The notes: generated by a model not told the origin, from the letters alone. A stretch of DNA of 64,000 nucleotides from Streptomyces capitiformicae (GCF_002214185.1 NZ_CP022161.1:10113486-10177485), one strand, 5' to 3'; counted from the first letter of the stretch, positions 23,279 to 31,907 are shown. Translations and numbers: made by a program.

Positions 23279-23451
23279 CAGGTCGGGGACAGGGTTTCGC
23301 CCGGAAACGTTGTCCGGATACACACCGAGATGAGGAGTACATACGTGTCCGCCAGATCGACGGACCCCTCGGGGCACAGTCCCCGACCACCCCGCCAGGT
23401 ACTTCCTGAGCACGGCACGCGGCGGGGTGCCCCCTCGCGATCGACGCGCCG

Positions 23452-24792
23452 ATGAGTGCCGTGGAAGCGTGGCTGGGCGTGCTGGCCGTGTTCGTGCTGA
23501 CCGCCGGCACCGGCTACTTCGTCGCCCAGGAGTTCGCGTACGTCTCCGCCGACCGGCTCGCGCTCGCCCGTGAGGCGGAGGCGGGGGACAAGAAGGCCGC
23601 TCGCGCCCTGAAGGTGCTGGAGCGGCTGTCGTTCATGCTGTCGGGAGCCCAGCTCGGCATCACCGTCACCGGCCTGGTCGTCGGTTTCATCGCAGAGCCG
23701 TCGGTGTCGGCGCTGCTGAAGCCGGCCCTCTCCGGCATCGGCATCCCCGACGGCGCCGTCTCCGGCATTTCGGTCGTGCTCGCCTTCGTGCTGGCCACGG
23801 TCGTGCAGATGGTGCTGGGCGAGCTGGCGCCGAAGAACCTCGCCATCGCTGTCCCGGAGCGGCTGGCCAAGGCGCTGGCCGCCTCCACGCTGGCGTACCT
23901 GAAGGTCGTCGGCCCGGTGGTGCACGTCTTCGACGGCGCGGCGAACAAACTGCTGCGCAGGGTCGGCATCGAACCGGTCGAGGAACTCCACCACGGCGCC
24001 ACCCTGGAGGAACTCGGCCATCTGATCGGCGAGTCCCATGAACAGGGCCATCTGCCGCGCCAGACGGCCGACCTGCTCGACCACGCCCTGGAGTTCTCCG
24101 ACCGGACGCTGCACGAGGTGATGGTGCCGCGCGCCGACACGTTCTTCGTCCGCAAGGACGCCACCGCCGCCGAGGCGATCGACCTCATCGCCAAGCACGG
24201 CCACTCCAACTACCCCGTCCTCGGCGACCACCCCGACGACATCGCGGGCGTCCTCGGCGTCCGGGAACTGATGGCGCTGCCCGCCGACCGGTTCACGGAG
24301 ACGAGGGCCGGAGCGGTGGCCCGCCGACCGCTGCTGCTGCCCGACACGCTGCCACTGCCGGACGCCGTGGAGCAGATGCGGGACCAGGACGACGAGTTCG
24401 CCGTGGTCCTGGACGAGCACGGCGGCGTGGCAGGCATCGTCACCTACGAGGACATCGCCGAGGAACTGGTCGGTGACATCGCCGACGAGCTGGACACCGT
24501 CACCGAAATCGCCGTCATGGACGGCGAGGCGTGGCTGGTGAACGCCGGGCGCCGCCTGGACGAGGTCGCCGAGGCGACCGGCGTCGAACTGCCCGAGGAG
24601 GAGGACTACGACACCGTGGCCGGCCTGATCGTCGACCGGCTGGGCCGCTTCCCCGCCATCGGTGACCGGCTCACCGTGGAACTCCCCGACGGAGGCTGTG
24701 TACGCATCGACGTACGCACCCTCGACCGGCACGTACCGGAGCGGGTGCGCATCGAGCGACTGGTGGCCGAGAAGACGGAGGAACCGGCATGA
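23452..24792 (+). CDS. CNNM/CorC-type membrane protein, copy 3, long form
   Basis: 446 residues. ATG at 23452 lacks a clear ribosome site; GTG at 23461 is an alternative. The architecture is the same as copy 1: CNNM domain (VAQEFAYVSADRLALAREAE, SGAQLGITVTGLVVG, LGELAPKNLAIA), two CBS motifs (MVPRADTFFV, FAVVLDEHGGVAGIVTYEDI) and CorC_HlyC (LVNAGRRLDEVAEATG to the end). Note YVSADR where most homologues have ALVSVR. Its stop overlaps copy 4 by 4 bp. Confidence 0.91.
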   Translation: MSAVEAWLGVLAVFVLTAGTGYFVAQEFAYVSADRLALAREAEAGDKKAARALKVLERLSFMLSGAQLGITVTGLVVGFIAEPSVSALLKPALSGIGIPDGAVSGISVVLAFVLATVVQMVLGELAPKNLAIAVPERLAKALAASTLAYLKVVGPVVHVFDGAANKLLRRVGIEPVEELHHGATLEELGHLIGESHEQGHLPRQTADLLDHALEFSDRTLHEVMVPRADTFFVRKDATAAEAIDLIAKHGHSNYPVLGDHPDDIAGVLGVRELMALPADRFTETRAGAVARRPLLLPDTLPLPDAVEQMRDQDDEFAVVLDEHGGVAGIVTYEDIAEELVGDIADELDTVTEIAVMDGEAWLVNAGRRLDEVAEATGVELPEEEDYDTVAGLIVDRLGRFPAIGDRLTVELPDGGCVRIDVRTLDRHVPERVRIERLVAEKTEEPA

Positions 24793-25808
24793 GTTTCCCC
24801 ATGGCACTCTTCGTCACCGTCCTGCTGCTGATCGGCAGCGGCTTCTTCGTGGCGGCCGAGTTCGCGCTGGTCGCCGCCAAACGGCACCGCATGGAGAAGG
24901 CGGCGGCCGAGGGCCGGCGGGGCGCGGGGGCGGCCCTCGCGGGCATGCGCGAGCTGTCGCTGATGCTGGCGGGGGCCCAGCTCGGCATCACGGTCTGCAC
25001 CCTGGGCCTGGGCTCGGTCTCCAAGCCGGCGATTTCCCACGAACTCGACTTCCTGCTGCACGACCTGGGTCTGCCGAGCGCGCTGAGCTACGGCGTCGCG
25101 TTCGCCGTCGCGATGATCGTGGTCGTGTTCCTCCACATGGTGGTGGGCGAGATGGCCCCCAAGTCGTGGGCCATCGCCCACCCGGAGCGCTCCGCGATGC
25201 TGCTGTCCCCGCCCTTCCGGGGCGTGGTGGCGGCCGTGCGCCCGCTGATCTGGGTACTGAACAAGATCAGCAACGCCCTGGTACGGCTGTGCCGGGTCAC
25301 TCCGCGCGACGAGCTGACATCCGTCCACAACCGCGAGCAGCTGACTCACCTCGTCGAGGAGTCCGAGCGGCTGGGCCTGATCAGCAAGGACGACTCCGAA
25401 CTGATCACCAACACCCTCACTGAGCCCCAGAACCCGGTGGGTGACCGCCAGATCCCGGTCGCCGAGATCACCTCGGTACCGGCCGACGCCGACCTCGACA
25501 CCATCCTCGCCACCGCGGCCGAACACGACCGGAGCCGACTGCTGGTCCGCGACGGCCCGCTGGTCGTCGGCTCGGTCCACGCGCGCGACGCGCTGATCGC
25601 CCGCGGACGCGGCCGTACCGCCACCGCACGGGAACTCGCCCGTCCGGTGCCGGAGCTGGCCGCGGAGGACACCGTCGGCCACGCCATCGAGCAGCTCCGC
25701 CAGCGCCGTGCCTCCCTCGCGGTCGTGTGCGACGACAACGGACGGCTCACCGGCATGGTCACGCTGGACGACCTGCTGGCCCGACTTCTGCACCCGCAGG
25801 AGGCGTGA
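24789..25808 (+). CDS. CNNM/CorC-type membrane protein, copy 4, short form
   Basis: 339 residues, ATGA-coupled to copy 3. It carries FFVAAEFALVAAKRHRMEKAA, AGAQLGITVCTLGLG and VGEMAPKSWAIA, then degenerate CBS motifs (IPVAEITSVPAD, SLAVVCDDNGRLTGMVTLDDL) and no CorC_HlyC domain. It closes the cluster: a strong hairpin follows 20 bp after its stop. Confidence 0.9.
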   Translation: MSFPMALFVTVLLLIGSGFFVAAEFALVAAKRHRMEKAAAEGRRGAGAALAGMRELSLMLAGAQLGITVCTLGLGSVSKPAISHELDFLLHDLGLPSALSYGVAFAVAMIVVVFLHMVVGEMAPKSWAIAHPERSAMLLSPPFRGVVAAVRPLIWVLNKISNALVRLCRVTPRDELTSVHNREQLTHLVEESERLGLISKDDSELITNTLTEPQNPVGDRQIPVAEITSVPADADLDTILATAAEHDRSRLLVRDGPLVVGSVHARDALIARGRGRTATARELARPVPELAAEDTVGHAIEQLRQRRASLAVVCDDNGRLTGMVTLDDLLARLLHPQEA

Positions 25809-25828
25809 GCCCGCAGGCGTGAGGCGAC

Positions 25829-25881
25829 GGCGCCTTGTCCGTCCCCACCAGGCAACCGCCGAAGGGACGGACAAGGGCGCC
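25829..25881. terminator. Hairpin terminator after the CNNM cluster
   Basis: Left arm 25829-25845 and right arm 25864-25881 are complementary over 17 bp with one bulged C. The loop is 18 bp and there is no U-tract, as is common for Streptomyces terminators. It begins 20 bp after the stop at 25808. Confidence 0.75.
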
Positions 25882-26047
25882 CGGCAGAGCGGCGAGTCAC
25901 ACTGAGCGTTCAACGGACCTGCGTCGGAACGGAGTTCACGCAGCGGCCACCGCTCGGGAACCCCGACTCACTAAGATCCACTTCCGGCAGAAGGCCGTAC
26001 GACCTGCTGGTGAGGGAGCCACGGACCCCGATGATGATGGACGCCCG

Positions 26048-26304
26048 ATGGCACACGACGGGATCACACGCTTAACCGCCGTCCGTCGGCTCGTGGCCTG
26101 CCGCTGCCGCGCGGTGACCGAGGCCCGCTGGTTCGCCGTCGGTGCCTTCGCTCTCGTCGTCGCCAACGCGGTCGTCCTGGGCGTGGAGACCTACACCGGC
26201 GTCGTCCACCGGTGGCATGACGAGCTGAAGCTGGTCGAGTGCGGCTTTCTGGCCGCCTTCACGGTCGAGATACTCCTGCGGGTCGGCGCCCACGCCGACC
26301 GCCA
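26048..26304 (+). pseudogene. N-terminal fragment of a voltage-gated-like ion channel
   Basis: From ATG 26048, MAHDGITRLTAVRRLVACRC leads into a first membrane helix (FAVGAFALVVANAVVLGVET) and the start of a second (GFLAAFTVEILLRVGAHAD). This is the opening of the S1-S2 part of 6-TM ion transport proteins. Homology stops at about 26304, where a minus-strand flavoprotein fragment begins. No S4 arginines or pore remain, so it is a truncated remnant. Confidence 0.65.
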
Positions 26305-26813
26305 TGTTCGATGGCCTGGGCCGTCTCGGTGGAGCGGGGGAGCATGGTCTTCTCGTAGACGCGGATGGCGTCGTCGACAGTGGCTGCGTTCGCGAGGGCG
26401 AGGGCGAGTTCGCTGGCGTCAAGCATGGCGAGGTTGACGCCGGTGCCGAGCGGGGGCATGAGGTGGGCGGCGTCGCCGAGCAGGGTCACCGTCGGGTTGT
26501 GGTCCCAGGTGTGCGGGACAGGGAGCACGAAGATCGGGCGGTGGATGTAGAGGCCGTCGTTTTCGCTGATCATCTGGCGCATGCAGGGCGACCAGTGCGC
26601 GTACTCGTCGCGCAGCACGGCGCGGATGCCATCGGTGTCCTCGGCGGTCAGCCCCTTGGCGCTGATCCCGTCGACTGGAAGGCGTTGGATGATGTAGACG
26701 CGGATCTGGTTTCCGCTGTTGCGCTGGGCGAACAGGCTGCGTTCGCCATCGGCTGCGTGGGCGCTGCCCGAGCCGACCAGCTCGGCGATCTCGGGGTGTC
26801 GGTCGTCGACGTC
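26305..26813 (-). pseudogene. Internal fragment of an FAD-dependent monooxygenase
   Basis: Minus-strand frame with DDRHPEIAELVGSGSAHAAD, IYIIQRL-like strand, then VTLLGDAAHLMPPLGTGVNL, the second FAD-binding GDAAH motif of TetX/PHBH-type aromatic hydroxylases, and LASELALALANA-like helices (DASELALALANAATVDD). The N-terminal GxGxxG FAD motif and the C-terminus are absent. Both ends coincide with changes of gene content: ion channel on the left, transposase on the right. Confidence 0.75.
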
Positions 26814-26819
26814 CACTGA

Positions 26820-27210
26820 GCGGACCGGTTTACCCCTGTCCATCGGCATCTCCGGCGCGAACCTCCACGACAGCCAGGCACTCCAGCCACTGGTCCGCGG
26901 CATCCCGCCGATCCGCTCCCGCCGCGGCCCGCGCAGGCGACGACCCGCCAAGCTCCACGCGGACAAGGGCTACGACTGCGACCACCTGCGTCGCTGGCTA
27001 CGCAAGCGAGGCATCCGGCACCGCATCGCCCGCAAGGGCATCGAGTCCTCCACCCGGCTTGGCCGGCACCGCTGGACGATCGAGCGCACGATGTCCTGGC
27101 TGGGCGGCTGCCGCCGTTTGCACCGCCGCTACGAACACAAGGCCGAACACTTCCTGGCCTTCACAGCCATCGCCTGCAGCCTCATCTGCTATCGCAGACT
27201 CACCAAATGA
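26820..27210 (+). mobile_element. IS5-family transposase C-terminal fragment
   Basis: About 130 codons reading TGLPLSIGISGANLHDSQAL, ADKGYDCDHLRRWLRKRGI, then RHRWTIERTMSWLGGCRRLH. These are the second catalytic Asp (ADKGYD) and the final Glu region (WTIERTMSW) of IS5-family DDE transposases. The N-terminal third with the first Asp is missing. It stops TGA at 27210. It is adjacent to a chimeric gene junction, so it marks a past insertion or deletion. Confidence 0.85.
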
Positions 27211-27298
27211 GACGACGTCTTAAGGAAGTCGTGCAGCTTGGGAGTAGGGTCGGCCACGCGGCGAGGTACCAGCTGCGAGCTGATCCTTTTCCGCGTGG

Positions 27299-27334
27299 CC
27301 TCCCTCCGAACCGGACGTGCGAGCTTCGCGGACC
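27299..27334 (-). other. Possible group II intron-associated fragment
   Basis: On the minus strand this reads as an AGCTCGCACGTCCGGTTCGG-type segment followed by AGGGAGG. It resembles a conserved stretch frequently found next to bacterial group II intron reverse-transcriptase genes. No reverse transcriptase is present. The rest of 27211-27443 shows nothing else I can support. Confidence 0.3.
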
Positions 27335-27404
27335 GGCAGATTCCGCCCCGCCGCCACACCATCAGGCGACAGCAGAACCACTCAAAGACTCACGAACCGC
27401 CCAC

Positions 27405-27740
27405 TAAGAGGGCGTTTGATCTAGCCGAGTTGCCGCTTATGTCCTAGTGAGTTCCTCGCCGGGTTGGTGTGGTCTCGTCCGTTATGCGCTTGGCGAGGTT
27501 GTCGATCGATGCGATGTGGATCATGGCTTCGGAGCTGACGGAGAGGGTCTCGTAGCCACGGGCAAGGCGCCGGTGCATCATGATCCAGCCGATACTCCGC
27601 TCCACCACCCAGCGCCTTTTCAGGACGTGGAATCCGCGAGTTCCGGGGTTCTTATCGACGACTTCGACATCGACCCCGAGCTTCGCGCCGTGTTCGACGA
27701 ACGGTCGGTACCGAGGTTCACCGAGTGACGCGCGTGACGA
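27405..27740 (-). mobile_element. Second IS5-family transposase fragment with a likely IS end
   Basis: Minus-strand frame RPFVEHGAKLGVDVEVVDKN, KRRWVVERSIGWIMMHRRLA, SSEAMIHIASIDNLAKRI and the stop at 27444. This is the C-terminus of an IS5-family DDE transposase (RWVVERS contains the catalytic Glu), of a different subgroup from the one at 26820. GAGGGCGTTTGAT at about 27406-27420, just beyond the stop, may be the terminal inverted repeat. The N-terminal two thirds are missing. Confidence 0.8.
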
Positions 27741-27768
27741 GAACCCCCGTTGGCGACCACGCTTTCTC

Positions 27769-27829
27769 GTTTCCGTTTCCGTTCCCGTTCCCGTTCCCGT
27801 TCCCGCTTCTCGTTTCCGTTCCCGTTTCC
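27769..27829. repeat. Hexanucleotide microsatellite (GTTCCC/GTTTCC)n
   Basis: Ten units of GTTTCC or GTTCCC in phase, interrupted once by GCTTCTC. The tract lies between the transposase fragment and the end of the BNR-repeat gene. Pyrimidine-rich slippage tracts like this are unusual in Streptomyces coding-dense DNA. It begins immediately at the edge of the transposase remnant. Confidence 0.9.
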
Positions 27830-27847
27830 TGTTCGTTCTCGTCCGCC

Positions 27848-28942
27848 TCAGCCGATCACCGCCGCACGCACGCACAGCACGTCCGGCAGATGCGCCGCCA
27901 ACTGCCGCCAGCTGTCGCCGTCGTCGGCCGACGCGTACACCTCGCCGTTGCGGTTGCCGAAGTACACCCCCGCCGGATCCGCGCCGTCCGTGCACATCGC
28001 GTCGCGCAGCACCGTGCCGTAGTGGTCCTCCGTCGGCAGCCCCGCCGAGAGCGGCTCCCAGCTCTTGCCCGCGTCCGCGGTGCGGAAGACGCGGCAGCGG
28101 TGGTCGGCCGGGACGCGGTCGGAGTCCGCGTTGATCGGGAACACGTACGCGGTGTCCCCGCGCCGGGGATGGGCGACCGCGGCGAACCCGAAGGTGGAGG
28201 GCAGGCCCTCGCCGATGTCGGTCCAGTGCGCGCCCGCGTCGTCGCTGCGGTAGACACCCCAGTGGTTCTGGAGGTACAGCCGGTCCGGGGTCACCGCGTC
28301 CCGGGCGACCTTGTGCACGCACTGCCCGAACTCCGGGTCGGGGTCCGGCAGGAACACCGCGGAGACGCCGGAGTTGGAGGGCGACCAGCTCGCGCCGCCG
28401 TCCTCGGTGCGGAACACCCCGGCGGCGGAGACGGCGACCGTCAGCGCGCGCGGGTCCCGCCGGTCGGTGAGGATGGTGTGCAGCCCCTCGCCGCCACCGC
28501 CCGGGGACCACTTGTCGCGGGTCGGGTGCTCCCACAGCGGCCGTACCAGCTCGAAGGTCTCGCCGCGGTCCTCGGAGCGGTACAGCGCGGCCGGCTCCGT
28601 GCCCGCGTACACCACGTCCGGCTCGGCGGCCGAGGGGTGCAGCTGCCACACCCGCTCCAGGGAGGCGCCGGTGTCCTTGGGGAACTTGACGGCGGGCTGC
28701 GGCGGTTCGGTCCAGGTGCGGCCCAGGTCGTCTGAGTGGAACACGGAAGGGCCCCAATGCGTGCTGTCGCCGCCGACCAGCAGCCGGGGTGTGTCCGCGC
28801 GGGTGTCGATGGCGACCGCGTAGACGGCCTGCGCGTTGAAGTAGGGGTGGTCGTCGAACTCCCAAACACCCCCGGTGCCGCCTCGCCGCCGCCCGATGAA
28901 CAGTCCTTTGCGCGTGCCTACGGTGAGCAGTACCTCGGTCAT
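27848..28942 (-). CDS. BNR-repeat beta-propeller (sialidase-like/YCF48-like) protein
   Basis: 364 residues from ATG 28942 with GGGAGG eight bases upstream. Repeated Asp-box motifs occur: SDDLGRTWTEP, SEDRGETFEL, TEDGGASWSP, SDDAGAHWTDIG, TADAGKSWEPL and SADDGDSWRQL. They define a six- to seven-bladed propeller of the exo-alpha-sialidase-like superfamily. No signal peptide is present (MTEVLLTVGTRKGLFIG), so it is cytoplasmic. The family is widespread in actinobacteria without assigned activity, and sialidase catalytic residues cannot be identified. Confidence 0.88.
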   Translation of the reverse strand: MTEVLLTVGTRKGLFIGRRRGGTGGVWEFDDHPYFNAQAVYAVAIDTRADTPRLLVGGDSTHWGPSVFHSDDLGRTWTEPPQPAVKFPKDTGASLERVWQLHPSAAEPDVVYAGTEPAALYRSEDRGETFELVRPLWEHPTRDKWSPGGGGEGLHTILTDRRDPRALTVAVSAAGVFRTEDGGASWSPSNSGVSAVFLPDPDPEFGQCVHKVARDAVTPDRLYLQNHWGVYRSDDAGAHWTDIGEGLPSTFGFAAVAHPRRGDTAYVFPINADSDRVPADHRCRVFRTADAGKSWEPLSAGLPTEDHYGTVLRDAMCTDGADPAGVYFGNRNGEVYASADDGDSWRQLAAHLPDVLCVRAAVIG

Positions 28943-29179
28943 GCCGACCACCTCCCGGACATCGTCGTCTCAGTCACGGGCCAGTCTGCACCCCACCACT
29001 GACAGTCACCCCTCGAGACGCTCTTACCGCAGGTCAGCGGCCATGTGAGCGAGGAAGCGGCGGGCGGCGCGGGAGTCGGGTCCGGGCGGCGTGACCCACG
29101 TCGCATGAGCAGTGCGGGGAGCGCCGCCGTATGGGAGAGAGGTTCGGCTGTCCTGCGTGCGTGAGGGAGGGTGCCCCCG

Positions 29180-29761
29180 ATGGTGGCATTCCGTGGTCCG
29201 AAGGTGTGGTTGTGGCGATGGCGGCGCAACCCGCTCAAACGGCGCAGCGACCGGCTGGAGTCCTGGGTGGTGCTGGCCGCCTGGGCGCTGACCGTGTGCG
29301 GAGGGGTGATCGCCGGACTGCTGTCGGCGGAGTCCGTCGAGTCCGGTCTCGCCCGGCAGCGTGCGGAGTGGCACCCCACCGCCGCGCTCCTCACCCAGGA
29401 CGCGCCCGAGCCGTCCGCCACCAGCGGACCGGGGGCCGAGAAGGTGTGGGCGAAGGTGCGCTGGACGGCACCGGACGGCTCCGAGCGCCAGGGCCAGGCC
29501 CGGGTCGAGCCCGCCACTCTGATGGGCACCCAGGTCACCGTCTGGACGGACACCGAGGGCCGCCTGGTCACCAAGCCCGCCAGTGAGTCCCAGGCCCGGC
29601 TGCGCGCAGGGCTCGTCGGCGGTCTGGCGGGCATGTGCGTCGCGGCCGTGCCCTACGTGGGCGGCAGACTCGTACGCGGCCGCCTGGAGCGGCGGCGGAT
29701 GGACCAGTGGGACGAGGAGTGGGCCCTGATCGGCCCGCTGTGGGCGCGCAAGACCTGGTGA
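29180..29761 (+). CDS. Rv1733c-like conserved membrane protein
   Basis: 193 residues from ATG 29180; GTG 29171 lies within the GAGGGAGG stretch and is less likely. Pattern: charged start (LWRWRRNPLKRRSDRLESWV), first membrane helix (VVLAAWALTVCGGVIAGLLS), an extracytoplasmic domain of about 85 residues with VRWTAPDGSERQGQARVEP, then a second helix (AGLVGGLAGMCVAAVPY) and a basic tail. This is the layout of the actinobacterial Rv1733c family. Function is unknown. Confidence 0.8.
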   Translation: MVAFRGPKVWLWRWRRNPLKRRSDRLESWVVLAAWALTVCGGVIAGLLSAESVESGLARQRAEWHPTAALLTQDAPEPSATSGPGAEKVWAKVRWTAPDGSERQGQARVEPATLMGTQVTVWTDTEGRLVTKPASESQARLRAGLVGGLAGMCVAAVPYVGGRLVRGRLERRRMDQWDEEWALIGPLWARKTW

Positions 29762-29809
29762 ACGGCCCACCGGCAGGACCGTCGGTCACGGCACCGGCTG
29801 ACGTCCGAC

Positions 29810-29847
29810 GGCCGGACGAGGCCCGTGGGGGAAGGCTCCGTCCGGCC
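29810..29847. terminator. Bidirectional hairpin between convergent genes
   Basis: GGCCGGACG (29810-29818) pairs with CGTCCGGCC (29839-29847), with further partial pairing inside. It lies between the stop of the membrane protein and the stop of the pectate lyase and could terminate both. Confidence 0.6.
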
Positions 29848-29882
29848 GCCGCAGTGGACTCACCAGTGAGTGATGAGCGGTC

Positions 29883-30665
29883 TCACCTGTAGGTGATGTC
29901 CGACGTGGAGTACAGGCAGTTGGTGCTGTCGGGGCCCGTGCCGACCGCCGTGTTGTTGTTGTACTTCTGGCACGGGATGACCTTGCGGCCGCTGTCGTTG
30001 AGGATCGTGATCCTGCGCAGCGTCGCCACGTCGCCCCGGTTGACGTTGATGCCGACGAGCCGTGCGGTGGAGCCGGTCCCCGTCACCTCGATGTTGTTGA
30101 GGTTCACCTTGCGCGTGTACTGCGTGGAGCAGTCGCCGCACGAGCGGTACAGCGTCTTGAACTCGCTGACGGCGAAGTTGGAGATGTTCAGGGTGCCCGG
30201 CCCGTTGTGCTGGAAGACCTTGTCCGCCGCCTTCTTCGCGCCGCCGCCGGTCACCGTGTAGGTGGAGCCGCCGCGGAAGGTCGCCGCGTCCTCGCCGACG
30301 TCCTCCCACCACACGTTCTGCAGGGTGCAGTTGCCCTCACAGTGGATGCCGTCGGCGCCGGGCGCGCCGATGATGACGTTCTTCAGGGTCGCGCCGGCCG
30401 CGAGCTTGAAGATCGGGTCCTGGCCCTCCTCCTGGCCGTCACCGGCCAGATTGCCGCTGCCGTAGTAGCGCACCATGCCGCCGTCCCTGGTGCCGGACAC
30501 CGAGATGGTGGAGCTCACCGGCTGGCTGTTGGTGGGCGTCGGCCAGGTGGCGGCGTTCGCCGGAGTGGCGCCGGTGGTCATGATCATGCCAAACGAGAGG
30601 CCGAAGGTGGCCACCGTCCCGGTCATCGCGCGTGCACGCGCGCGTGGACGTGCTGCAGAAGTCAT
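29883..30665 (-). CDS. Secreted pectate lyase, polysaccharide lyase family 3
   Basis: 260 residues. An arginine-rich N-terminus (ARPRARARAM), a hydrophobic stretch and ANAATWP form a signal peptide. The mature part carries PL3 features: DGGMVRYYGSGNLAGDGQEE, GADGIHCEGNCTLQNVWWED, DVGEDAATFRG, and a cysteine-rich end (SCGDCSTQYT, IPCQKYNNNT). PL3 enzymes cleave polygalacturonate by calcium-dependent beta-elimination outside the cell. A PL1-type lyase gene lies 44 bp upstream on the same strand, so the two formed a pectinolytic unit. Confidence 0.92.
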   Translation of the reverse strand: MTSAARPRARARAMTGTVATFGLSFGMIMTTGATPANAATWPTPTNSQPVSSTISVSGTRDGGMVRYYGSGNLAGDGQEEGQDPIFKLAAGATLKNVIIGAPGADGIHCEGNCTLQNVWWEDVGEDAATFRGGSTYTVTGGGAKKAADKVFQHNGPGTLNISNFAVSEFKTLYRSCGDCSTQYTRKVNLNNIEVTGTGSTARLVGINVNRGDVATLRRITILNDSGRKVIPCQKYNNNTAVGTGPDSTNCLYSTSDITYR

Positions 30666-30708
30666 GTCCCGATTCCTTCTGTTGTCCGAGCGGATGGGGG
30701 GAGGGTTC

Positions 30709-31687
30709 TCAGAGCTTCCCGGCGCCCGCGCCCGACGTCACCGAGGCGACGACGGAAGAGGCGGACTCCGCGGTGTAGCCGTACGGCGGGGTGGTGAAAC
30801 GACCCCACCTGGGAGACCTCGGTGGCGGCCCCGCCGAGGTCGTTGCCGCGCAGATTGGCGTAGCCGTCCACGTCACTGCTGCGGTTCGTGGTGACCGCGA
30901 TCTTCGTGTTGCGGAAGACGTTGTTCTCCACGAGCGTCTGGGCGCCCCTGCGCGAGTGGCAAGCGGTGTCGGCGCCGTCCGCGTAGTTGTTGAAGAAGTG
31001 CCCTGTGCCGAAGCGCAGACTGGGGATCCGCGAGTACACGTTGCCGAAGTGGCTGTGGTGGTACGTCACCTTCAGGTGACCGGTGTCCTCGGAGGCGTTG
31101 TTGTCGCTGTGGCCGACGAGCGATCCCTTGAAGTGGTCCTTGAAGGTGTTCCAGGACACCGTCACGTGGTCGGAGCCGTGGTTGATGTCCAGCAGCCCGT
31201 CGTAGGAGTCCTTGTCGTGATCACGGTCCGCCGAGAAGGAGTTGTGGTCGATCCAGACCCTCGTGGACTCCTGGACGGTGACGCCGTCGGCGGGCGCGAC
31301 CGGCTTGCTGATGTTCAGGTTGCGGAGGACGGGGTTGGTCTCCTCCTTGATCCGCAGGCCGCCGCCGGTGAACCGGATGACGAACCCACGCCCAGCACCG
31401 TCGTGTTGGAACCGATGTCGACCTGACCGCTCAGCGAGATCAGTCCGCTGACGCGGACGACCTTGGCCGCGTCACCGGTGACGGCGGTCTTGAAGGCGGC
31501 GAGTGTCGAGACCGTGACCGGGGTGGCGCTGCCGCCACCGGTCGTCCCGGCGCCGTAGCCGATCGGCGCGGTCTCCGCGGCCCCCGCGGACTGCGGCAGG
31601 GCGAGGACGGCGGCCGTCGCCAGGGCGGCCGCGGCGGCCACCCTGACTGATCTTTGCGCCTGTGTACGTGGGGGGAACGGTACGCAT
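30709..31687 (-). pseudogene. Secreted pectate lyase, PL1 family, with three frameshifts
   Basis: Start ATG 31687 with AAGGGA upstream (MRTVPPTYTGAK). At about 31654 an extra A in an AAA run shifts the frame; the signal peptide continues as VRVAAAAALATAAVLALPQS. At about 31370 one T is missing (GGTTCACC where the family has GGTTTCACC). The next frame reads FTGGGLRIKEETNPVLRNLN, DHNSFSADRDHDKDSYDGLL, VTVSWNTFKDHFKGSLVGHS and RIPSLRFGTGHFFNN, the PL1 parallel beta-helix with its Ca-binding and catalytic Arg regions. Near 30798 an extra T breaks the end, and removing it gives SFTTPPYGYTAESASSVV to the stop. All three are single-base changes in short runs, so either recent decay or sequence error is possible. 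Confidence 0.85.
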
Positions 31688-31895
31688 GCGGGTGCGTCCC
31701 TTCGGGGAGGGCTGATGGGCCATGTACATGAACAGTGTTCGCCATATTGATTTGTGCAAGCGGCGGGAGTCGCCGAGGTGGGGTCCTCGGTGTCCCAGAA
31801 GGTGGGCAGCCCCAGGAGGATGGGGTGCTGTCGCGTGTCGGCCCACACGCGGAGTGGTGCGCAACTGGTTCACACTGCTGAACGGAACGTAGAGG

Positions 31896-31907
31896 GCAAG
31901 CGCTTTC
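31896..31907. promoter_or_regulatory. LacI-type operator candidate (GCAAGCGCTTTC)
   Basis: The AAGCGCTT core is a perfect 8-bp palindrome typical of LacI-family sites. A related AACGCTTTGCGC sequence follows directly. The site lies about 210 bp upstream of the PL1 start (minus) and about 190 bp upstream of the GH62-like start (plus), in the 31688-32096 intergenic region. Confidence 0.4.

Noticed and set aside
23265..23300. T-box riboswitch reading of the GGGTGGTACC element
   Set aside because: The box is embedded in a perfect palindrome, with no visible specifier loop or terminator/antiterminator alternation, and CNNM genes are not amino-acid genes. It is kept only as a palindrome.
27725..28735. 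336-codon plus-strand frame over the BNR-repeat gene
   Set aside because: The minus strand carries clear Asp-box repeats with a good start and ribosome site; the plus frame has no motifs and begins in the microsatellite.
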